Assembly (NCBI GenBank): GCA_963930775.1
Contig: OZ005689.1
Location: 25,728,058 to 25,792,057 of the forward strand
DNA: 64,000 bases
Direction of reading: 5' to 3'
Source of the DNA: Cliona cf. orientalis
Lineage: Eukaryota; Porifera; Demospongiae; Clionaida; Clionaidae
Part shown: positions 55,408 through 64,000 of the stretch, in pieces
Numbering within the stretch: the first letter of the stretch is position 1
Layout of the letters: each line of letters begins with the position of its first letter
The notes under the pieces: model-generated
Databases searched by the model: none
What the model was told of the DNA's origin: nothing
The model's input: only the letters and a program-made list of their open reading frames with translations
Program-made: the position numbers and the translations under genes

Positions 55408-55519
55408 AGCAAAAAATGAATCTTACTTTCAATCTTTTTGCAATCCCACACTTTACTTTTGGACAACAGTCGACTCCAATCACTCACTCACTCATCAATG
55501 AGATTACAACTCAAATAAT

Positions 55520-56500
55520 GATCGACTATGAATACTGCGTATTCTTTTATACCTACCTACCTACCCTCCTGAACCAAACTCCACAGGCTAAATTGCGGAA
55601 ATGCTATGAGTGCTACTGTCGACCATTACCAACAATTTCCCTTTTGAGTTTTCAGCTATTAAAAATCAAAATCTACCACACACACGCACCTATAGTCTAT
55701 GTTATTACCACCAAATACCTATTCCATCTCCACTGCTACTAGAATTTGTATGCACACATATATGATATTCAAAATTTAATATGGATCACTTCGTTTGCTC
55801 TTCTGCTCATCTAACATCAAGAATACCCAACACTATCATAATTATTATTCTCCCCTGTACTTCAATCTGTGACAATCAAGACACTTCATCCCAACATGAG
55901 CGGTTGATCATTCGTAGCGTTGACCTCTTGATTTCTTCAACACTTGCAATAGCATAATACACGATAGGCCACACCCATTTAATAGAATCAGTCTGGTTCC
56001 CATGCCAGACCCCACCACGCAAGCGAGCAATCGCTCGTTAGGCTATAAGGCGGTATCACATGTAGGCCACATGGCGCGACCCTCATTCGTGCGACAGAAT
56101 TCAGACATGCCAAGTCAGCTAGACCCATATTAAAAGCGCTCGATGTATACCAGACCCTTCCTCCTTCTAGGGATGGGGTGTGGGGAGGAGACGTGGATTT
56201 TCTGGTAAACGTCGTCAGACCCTAAATACTGTTATTAAACGACGACAATTGCTTTATCCCTTGCGCATGCGCGCGGGTAATGAGCAATATTATTTGCATA
56301 ATAAGGGTATTGAATGATGAAATATACAGGTGAATGTATATTCTATAACTATTTTCAAGTTTGTCATCGGTTTTCATTTTCACTTTTATGTCACATACTT
56401 TCAAGCTTTTGACGATTACGTAAAATTGCATAACCAAGTCAGCACTCATTTAAGCATTAAATTTACTTAACCAAACCAACATTAACTCTCTAACTATTAT
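55520..56500. other. gene-free stretch
   Basis: It contains a TGCATATTAAA-like AT-rich flank and GTCTGGTTCCC..GCCAGACCCC (55991-56012), plus a CGCATGCGCGCG motif at about 56269. No gene is supported. Confidence 0.4.
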
Positions 56501-57168
56501 TGTGACCGGATTTGGGAAAACCCTCCGTAAGGGATCCGTGCGCGATTCGCGCAATACGCGTTTTTAGTAGCTCAGGTAGAAATTTGTCAAAGTCCAGATT
56601 TTGTCATATACATGTCGAACAACCCCTCTTCTAACTGTTGCCGTCTTCTACGGAGGCTAGTCGTGCTATACGAAGGCGAAATAAGCCTCCATTTCGACCC
56701 ACCTAGTCGGCACAGCCGCAGTACACGGAGCCCTTTGCTATGGGCGGTAATTAGAATAATCTACCTAGAGACAGCTAGATTCATCGATCTACTGTACGTT
56801 CGCTCACCTTTTTAGCTTCTTGGGCATCTAAGAACAATCGTCTGTCGTTGTCAACAACGAAATTCAACTCTTGCTCGATCTTTACGTTCATTTCGAACGG
56901 CTCCGCCCAGGTCCATTTAATTGATTTCCGGGTCACGCTAGTATGCGGAAACGCCATACGCGTGCATAGCAACGCCTTTAGACCGTAATTTCTCGATTAT
57001 GGGGGGTGTGGCGCGATCGCAAACAAAGCGCTGTATCTCCACAACCAAGCGTACGATCGGCCTAATACTTGAACGCGGGTTAGCTCTATGGTAGAGCTTA
57101 TCAACCATGCATCAAACTCAATTTTCTGAAAAAATCCCATACGGAGGGTTTTCCCAAATCCGGTCACA
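56501..57168. mobile_element. TIR element TGTGACCGG with captured exon, copy A
   Basis: TGTGACCGGATTTGGGAAAA at the left is mirrored at the right. On the minus strand a frame starting MNVKIEQELNFVVDNDRRLF ends ..QEAKK at GTGAGC (donor, exon end 56808). An inverted second copy is at 60069-60741 with the same exon and donor. The interior is CpG-rich (GGCTCCGCCC, CGCGATCGC). Confidence 0.75.
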
Positions 57169-58137
57169 TATAGCATAATATTATTGTATTCTTACTGTAA
57201 GTAATTAGTTATGTCACCGGGTGCACACCCGATTAGCCATTAATTTTTGGCTGTTGTGTATCCCTTGCTATTAAGCAAGAATTCTTATAGACAAACAAAC
57301 AAAAAAAACTTAAGTACGGTATGCTACTTCAATACATAGTCACTCTTTACCATATACAACGAAACTACTAGGGATGTGCTAATCGTTTCATTAATTTTAT
57401 TCTATCGACATTAACTTTTATAACAAATACTGCATACATATCAAAAACTTGGAGAACATAGCATCTTTCTATCACCATCTGTCACTACTTGCACCTTTAA
57501 TTTCTACGGAGTTTTGTTATAGAAAGATATATGTTGGACTATATTATTATCTCTCTGATTTAGAGGTCACCACTGTATGGACATCTCCATATATTAATTT
57601 TGGTCTCCCAATATCGATCAGTCTCTCACTACTGGTCAATCTCCTCCACGTCAGAATGCAAAGTTTAATAAATGACTAACTTCAGGTCTGCATTGGTCGA
57701 CTTACAGCCTTGGTTACACCTCTGATCAACTGCCATCAGCATGATCAATGCTTTAATAGAGCTTGCTCTGTCTGGTAGTCCGGTTGCAGGTCATCATTCT
57801 CACACTAACATCCTGTACACTCCTCTGCTTCCTTTTAGAACTGCTTTTAACCATCTGGCATTCCTGCACAAATTAAAATCACCCTTCACCATAATAATTC
57901 ACCTATATTATATGTATACAGTGGAATTCCTCTAAATAGACACCATTGTGGCACCAACAATTTAATTTTGTCCGCTATAGCAATGTTTCCTGGTCAGGGA
58001 TTAGTGGTAGATCACACACCTATTCTATTTATGTTCTGGTACGGTGGTCTGCAACTCAATTATTCAACAATTAATTTAGTACACTGTGCCTCAGTACTTA
58101 ATGCACCTTGCTACAAACTTAGGGTGTGGTTAGCTTG
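57169..58137. other. gene-free stretch
   Basis: AT-rich, with a poly-A-rich run near 57300. No supported gene. Confidence 0.45.
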
Positions 58138-58139
58138 TA

Positions 58140-59234
58140 GAAAAAAAAAAGATTTCTGCAATAAATAATGTTTGGGGGAATTGGGAGCACTTGGGGAGAT
58201 AATTTTTATACGGGCACGCAGAATGGATCGAAATACAAGATTTGATGACAGATTTATTTGATTCACACCTTAGAATTAAAGTTATGGCCATTTGAAGTTT
58301 CCCCATATGTTTGTATAGGGAAGCCATGCGTTTGCAATGTTTTTTGCCCACGCGCTACGTAAAAAAGGGGAATACCCGTGGTGTGCGTTATTTAGAAACT
58401 TTCTCAAAATTGCAGTATAGGTTGTTTGCTTGCTTTGTATGGCTCTACTGTGCATCCTAGATCCTAGGTGTATTATGTGGTTTTCTGGACAATTATTTTC
58501 TGCTTAGTGTTCTGGTCTTGTTATACACTATAAGTAGAAAAAAAAAGAATTTAAATAATGTAATTCACTGAGGACTTGGGAGCACTTGGGCAGATATTTA
58601 TTTATATGGGCACGCAGAATGGGTCAAAACTAGAATTTTGATGGCAGGGAATTTTGATTCACACCTTAGAATTAAAGTTATGCCATTTGCAATGTTTGCC
58701 CATAAAAAAATTACGGGCGCGGGGTATGTTGACGACCCTTTACCAAACACCGTATATATGGCTATTTGGATGCCTGCTTGCATTGTATGGCTCTACTATG
58801 CATCCGGCTTGACTGTGAGGTGGTTTTCGGACCATTTTTTCTGCTTAGTGTGTGGTCCCCTTGTTACACACTAAGTAGAAAAAAAAAAAAGATTTCCATT
58901 ATTGGGACTCTGGGGAGCGGTTGGGACCGTAAGTTTTATATGGGCACACAGAATGGCTCAAATTACGAACTATGATCGAGAGATATTTTTGATTCATGCC
59001 CTAGAATTAAAGTTATGGCTCTTTTGAAGTTTGTATAGGAAGCCGTTCACTTGCAATGTTTGCCAAACAATTTTTACGGGCATGCGTGATAAATTTTAGG
59101 GGCACGCGGAGTACGTTGACAACCCTTTACCGAACATTGTGCATATTGCTGTTTGGGTGCCTGCTTGCATTGTATGGCTCTACTAAGCATCCAGCTCTAC
59201 TGTGTGGAGATTTTCGGACCATTTTTTTCTGCAG
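58140..59234 (+). repeat. three diverged tandem units of 340-400 bp
   Basis: Units near 58140-58537, 58538-58877 and 58878-59234 each begin with an A-run, then GGGAGC.CTTGG, GGGCACGCAGAATGG, TTAGAATTAAAGTTATG, CTTGCATTGTATGGCTCTAC, GGTTTTCGGACCATTTT and TGCTTAGTGTGTGGTCC. An inverted partial copy lies at 63944-64000. Confidence 0.7.
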
Positions 59235-59239
59235 TCCTA

Positions 59240-60068
59240 TTAAAAGTCTGAGTCGGTATATATGCCTGTAGTAAACTCAGCTATTGGATGCTTTAAATTT
59301 TACAGTCGGTCGGGTTAGTTCAAACGAACATTTAATTCTGAGTGGCCTAATGTTATGCATAATTCATTCAATGACATCATGCAGCTATTATAATATAGGT
59401 TTAACTGAATAATTCCTTGAGGGAAGTATGCTATAATATCCTTTTACCCTATGGTAAGTATTTATGGCTGACAAATACTTAGTTACCCTAGAGACAATAA
59501 TGTCACAATAATGGGATAATGTGGCTAGCATGCACTCCTGGTTGCTCTGATGCTGGACCTAGTGAAGTAAGGCTGTCCAACAATGCGTTTTAACTTTAAC
59601 TTTAGTCCTCAGCCTACGTTTGGCTATTCAGGTTGAGAACATTGGCGAAAACCCAGCGCGCCTATTTCATCATAATAGTATTGTATAATGCATCCGGATG
59701 CCTGGTTACATGGCTACGCCCTCTCCTTGCTAAAGTTGGTAGACCTATTGGGTTTACCGTTGACAAGTCAATTAAGAAATGGAATGACTAGGAGTAAATC
59801 AAGAGAAAATTGCTATAATAAAAGTATTGTCACTTAATCATGTAACTTGTAACACTGGAATGCCTTAATTGGAATATTTAGCCATGTGATGTGCATGTAT
59901 CCACTCATATTCAGTGACCTCGAGTCAGGGAAATTGAACGCTCAACTTTGGGTAGAGGGCTCAAAAAATGGAGATCATTAAATTTTATGAGGGAATTAAA
60001 ATTGAATACTGAATTCAATTTTAACTTTTTGAAAATTAAAAATACAATGCTGAAATCATTCTTTTATA
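59240..60068. other. gene-free stretch
   Basis: No gene seen; AT-rich with short repeats. Confidence 0.4.
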
Positions 60069-60741
60069 TGTGACCGTCTCTGAGAAAACCCGGCATATGG
60101 GATTTTTTTGTGAAAGTTGAGTTGTATGTATGGTTGATAAGCTCTACCATAGAGCTAACCCGTGTTCATGTTTCAGACCGACTGTGCGCTTTGTTGTGGA
60201 GATACAGCGCTTTGTTTGCGATCGCACCACACCCCCAATAATCAAGAAATTACGGTCTAAAGGCGTTGCTATGCACGCGTATGGCGTTTCCGCATACTAC
60301 GCGTGACCCGGAAATCAATTAAATGGACCTGGGCAGAGCTGTTTGAAATGATCGTAAAGATCGAGCAAGAGTTGAATTTCGTTGTTGACAACGACAGCCG
60401 ATGGTTCTTAGATGCCCAAGAAGCTAAAAAGGTGAGCGAACGTACAGTAGTTAGATGAATCCAGCTGTATCTAGGTAGAGAATTCTAATTAGTGCCCATA
60501 GCAACGGGCTCCGTGTAGGGTAGCGGTACAGACTAGGTAGGTCAAAATGAAGGCTTATTTCGCCTTTATAACTTACGGTTAGCCTCCGCAGTCGACGGCA
60601 AAGGTTAGTAGTAGAAAGGTTTTTTGGCATGTATATGACAAAAACTCAACTTGGACATTTTTTGACTTGTGGTACTAAAAACGCGCATTGCGCGAATAGC
60701 GCGCGGATCCCATATGCCGAGTTTTATCAGATACGGTCACA
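60069..60741. mobile_element. TIR element TGTGACCG with captured exon, copy B
   Basis: TGTGACCGTCTCTGAGAAAA at the left, mirrored imperfectly at the right, with TA flanks. It carries the exon of copy A in the + direction (frame to QEAKK, exon end 60431, then GTGAGC). The two exons differ in a few residues (P/L, N/I, R/S, L/W) but both keep the frame and donor. Confidence 0.75.
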
Positions 60742-60790
60742 TATGTTGTAGAATTTAAAATGCAAACTTAACTTTTTAAATTTTAATGTC

Positions 60791-61312
60791 GAAATGAAGA
60801 GATTTGATCTGAGGATATCCTCTGTCCTTTAAAATTTAGAGCAAGGTAAAAGAACAGAATAGACGCGAAATAAAGAGATTTTATCCGAGGTTACCCTCTG
60901 TCCTTTAAATTTAGAGCAAGGTAAAAGAATAGAATTGACGCGAAATAAAGAGATTTTATCCAAGGTTATCCTCTGTCCTTTAAATTTTAGAGCAAGGTAA
61001 AAGAATAGAATTGACGCGAAATAGAGATTTTATGAGGTTATCCTCTATCCTTAAATTTAGAGCAAGGTAAAAGAATAGAATAGACACGAAATAAAGAGGT
61101 TTTTTCTGAGGTTATCCTCTGTCCTTTAAAATTTAGATCAAGGTAAAAGAATAGAATAGATGTGAAATAAAGAGATTTTATCTGAGGTTATCCTCTGTCC
61201 TTTAAATTTTAGAGCAAGGTAAAAGAATAGAATTGACGCGAAATAAAGAGATTTTATGAGGTTATCCTCTATCCTTTAAAATTTAGAGCAAGGTAAAAAC
61301 AGAATAGACGTT
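60791..61312 (+). repeat. 76-bp minisatellite, about 7 copies
   Basis: Units start near 60791, 60867, 60942, 61018, 61088, 61164 and 61240; each reads GAAATAAAGAGATTTTATC, GAGGTTATCCTCTGTCCTTT, AGAGCAAGGTAAAAGAATAG and ends in GACGC. One unit is 70 bp. It lies 50 bp beyond copy B of the TGTGACCG element. Confidence 0.9.
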
Positions 61313-62514
61313 GTCTGTTTTAAAAGTTGATCAATTGGTTCTTGGAAGAAGCCAAAATACACATCCTTTAAATTTATATCATAAGAAAATCGATGGCCCA
61401 ACCATACATACATACATACATGCACTAAGAATGACTAAAGTAAGATTCAGGCAAAATTCCTGAAAGCACAGGCACTAAGTATTAGAGGAGCCAATTTGCA
61501 TTACATAAAAAATTGTTTTTGTAAATACCATTATGGAAAAACCGACCACTCGCAATTTTTTATGAAATTCGCGTTGTGGGTATGGATCGACACAGAATTT
61601 AGTGTAGAGTTCAACGGTCAAAGAGCTACGCTCAAAAATGTTTCCTAAGCCGAGTTATGGCCAAAAAATTTTACATGGGTCACCCGTGCCTCAATTTACA
61701 ATTTTTGAGAAACGGAGCATTTTGTATGTACATAGCTAAACATTTAATGTTTCCGTATACGCTCCGTATCATACTGCGTGGTTAGCTGACTAATGGATTT
61801 GCCGGGAAAGAGATGAATGTGGGATACGCTGGATCTGGCCATGGAAAGGAGCGAAAACATGGAAAGAACGCCAAAGGTACGCTACCTAAATTTATATCTT
61901 TTCTGTAACTTACCTGGATGTGGTTCTTCATAAGTCCTAGGCAGGACAGGTGAAGTTTTGACAAAAAGGTTTGCCGCTAGTTTCCAATGGTTACAGTAGT
62001 TTTAATAATAGTGTGAAGGTTGGAATTCTGTTCTGTCGTATTTCGAGGAGCTGAACACTCTGATGGTTTGTTGAGTGTACTATAGACAACAATAGAACTG
62101 AATTGAAACCTGCGATAGCGCACACTATAACCACCTACCGTGATGTATGTCCCTTCAGGTCTATGAGAGTACCCCTTGCTTGAGGGGCCTAAATAAGGCT
62201 TTATTGGGGCAGAAACACAGGACAGTAACAAACGAAGTGAGTAGGTATGTGAGAATCTATAGAAGTTAAGTACTGCATGCAGAGAGACAAAAAAATTATT
62301 TTTGTGGGCAAGTGCGAGCATTGTTCCCTGGCTATCAACAGTGTCCACAAAATCTTGCATGCCCGCTTAGCAGCCAGTGGCTCACCACTGTCGGTGGTGG
62401 TGGTGGTGGTGGTAGTGGTGATACAGGTAGGAGGGGGAGTAGGTGAGCGGGAAGGCGTTGCTGATTGCGAATGGGAGGGAGAAGGATCTACAGAAGGTCC
62501 ACCAGGCCGTGGTC
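61313..62514. other. weakly coding stretch
   Basis: No firm gene. A short frame (ATG at about 61813, MNVGYAGSGHGKERKHGKNA) runs to a GTACGC donor near 61877 and could be a captured first exon. A (GTG)n tract lies at 62393-62420. Confidence 0.35.
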
Positions 62515-63845
62515 AAATGGTATCCTTCAAGTGATCAGGGCAAAATTCCTTGATCTTCACATACAGATACCACTGCTGCTGTAGAGAGTCCTAAGGGTGG
62601 GAGGACAGGGGGTAGCTGGTCTGCCTGGAGCTTCCAGTTCTTATCCTTTAGTATACTCCTCTTCACCTCTGTAGCTCCAGCTCTCTCCTTTACGAAGATG
62701 AAGCCAGGTGAAGAAGACTCAAAGCACAGCTGGTGTAGCTTCTTGATCCCCTTCACCTTCCTTCGTACAGAATTGGGAGTACTCCTGCCAGTTGTAGGTG
62801 GTGATAACAACACTTCCATCCTCCAGTCCCGTTGGCTGAGCGATATTGACAGCTGCAGAGTCATTGACCACACCACAGAGATCACTGAGGCCTCCCACCT
62901 TCGTCCGTCGATACTTCTTCAGAAGTCCAAAGTACCAGTCTGGACTGAACTTTGTGTGCCCCGGGATCATGAAGAGTAGTGTGATCTCTGAGTGCTGCTT
63001 GGTCATGACTCTCCACAACAGGTACTGGATCATGGTGGCATTCTTGTTCTGCCCACCACACTTGTCAGCATGCAGGTGTACTGTCTCCTCGCCCAGCCCA
63101 TGGTGCACGAAGAAATGGTGGAGCATGCTTACGATGGCATTGGAGCCCTTCCCCATGTCGACAGCCTCGTTGATCAAGTAGTTCACCTGTCGGGGGAGGG
63201 ACTCGCAACACACACTGAAGATTGCGCACTTCCGGGGAGTCAGGAAGTACACTGGGCCGGGCTGGAGAGCGTCGTTGGGGTAGAACACCTGCTGTGCCAT
63301 GTTAAAACTGTAGTGGGCATGGATGGGAGTGTTGTTAGATGGTCTCTTTGCTGCAGGTGGTGGTGGAGAGGTGCCTTCTGTTGAGAAGTGAGCGAGGACA
63401 GATGACTTGGCCTTCTCCAAAGCTTCCCTGTACACCAATCTCTCTGTGGTGACGTCAACAAGGTGACTCTCGGCTTGTCTGATAGTCTGCATGCATGTAT
63501 ATGTATTGTAGGGTAGCTAATTAATGCACCCCTTGTGTATACATTGCACACCATGCATAGACATGCACTTACGATTGACTTCTCTTCAGGACGGTTAGCA
63601 GCACGCATGATAGCAGTGCTGTTCAGCTGACAGACCCAGCACAAGTCGCTCATAGGCTTCATCACCACTACATGGGGGAGAAGCTGACACCAGAGCTGGG
63701 TGAAGGTGGAGTAAGCCACTACCCTCATCACACTGGTTGCTGCTGCCTGGAGATACAACTCCCAGATGGCGTGCTTGGTGGTGCTGGAAGGGAGGAGCTT
63801 GACATCAGAGCTCTTTTACCCAGGGACTCATCCAGGCAACATGGC
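62515..63845 (-). pseudogene. DUF7869-type (DDE-like) protein, decayed
   Basis: An exon of 62 in-frame codons (63758-63573) ends NRPEEKSI at GTAAGT; the 86-bp intron ends CATGCAG at 63487; the second exon (63486 on) starts TIRQAESHLVDVTTERLVYR. Motifs: FHADKCGGQNKNATM-like LHADKCGGQNKNATM, then FMIPGHTKFSPDWYFG, the DUF7869 signature. After TYNWQEYSQF the frame breaks near 62760, again near 62588, and continues as QQQWYLYVKIKEFCPDHLKD. Upstream at 63815-63835 the same frame has TGA and TAA where related proteins have LPGR.PGYK, so the N-terminus is also broken. Related proteins are thought to be transposon-encoded. Probably inactive. Confidence 0.6.
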
Positions 63846-63943
63846 ATTGGAATCTGATAAGTAATGAGGATGGCAGTTGTTTATGTGTAGCTTTCCTGTT
63901 GATTCTCACTCACTATCTCCTCTCTCTTTTTTTTTTTCAAGGG

Positions 63944-64000
63944 GACCACACACTAAGCAGAAAAAAATGGTCCGAAAACCACCACACAGTCGAGCTGGAT
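63944..64000 (-). repeat. inverted partial copy of the 58.1-59.2 kb unit
   Basis: GGGACCACACACTAAGCAG and an A-run, then ATGGTCCGAAAACCACCACA, mirror the ends of the tandem units, and run off the window edge. Confidence 0.75.

Noticed and set aside
60791-61312. CRISPR-like array
   Set aside because: The repeats are head-to-tail 76-bp units with no unique spacers, in eukaryotic-looking DNA.

Overview
The window looks like intron-rich, AT-rich metazoan nuclear DNA. Short GT-AG introns (44-200 bp), a BEN-domain gene, a divergent protein kinase, an F-box-like paralog cluster and a dense load of DNA transposons fit an early-branching animal. A demosponge is my best guess (about 50%), from gene style only. 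There is no bacterial operon, CRISPR array or rRNA.

Region by region. 1-9 kb is mostly repeats with one orphan first exon. 9.4-10.7 kb holds two exons of a Pro/Ser-rich, RG-tailed protein on the + strand. 11.6-23.6 kb (- strand) holds a BEN-domain gene whose exons are separated by transposons. One of these, a 4.1-kb long-TIR element carrying a broken DDE-type transposase, sits at about codon 5 and separates the start codon from the rest of the gene. 23.9-29.4 kb (+) is an 11-exon CACTA/tnp2-like transposase gene with two nonsense codons and two frameshifts. It converges on a kinase-like gene (- strand, 29.4-31.4 kb) whose exon is split by a TA-flanked element that contains a Harbinger-type MITE. 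33.4-39.9 kb is a 6.5-kb P-like element with 40-bp TIRs and a 7-bp target duplication. It holds a spliced, broken P-type transposase, an opposite-strand accessory gene, and three tandem 288-bp units with a tRNA-like Pol III head inside an intron. 45.4-55.5 kb carries three F-box-like paralogs plus a fourth promoter fragment, interrupted by a complete piggyBac element (46.65-49.83 kb, TTAA target sites, 785-aa open transposase). 56-64 kb is MITEs, a 76-bp minisatellite, diverged tandem repeats and a decayed DUF7869-type gene.

The most unusual signals are: (1) five copies of a 66-85-bp element that folds as a three-way junction; its stem sequences change together between copies, and three copies lie just 3' of the three F-box-like genes; (2) several unrelated TIR elements that each carry what looks like a captured host promoter, first exon and splice donor; (3) the tRNA-like array inside the P-like element. 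Exon models were made by eye from splice signals and reading phase. Family names rest on motif recognition, not on searches.
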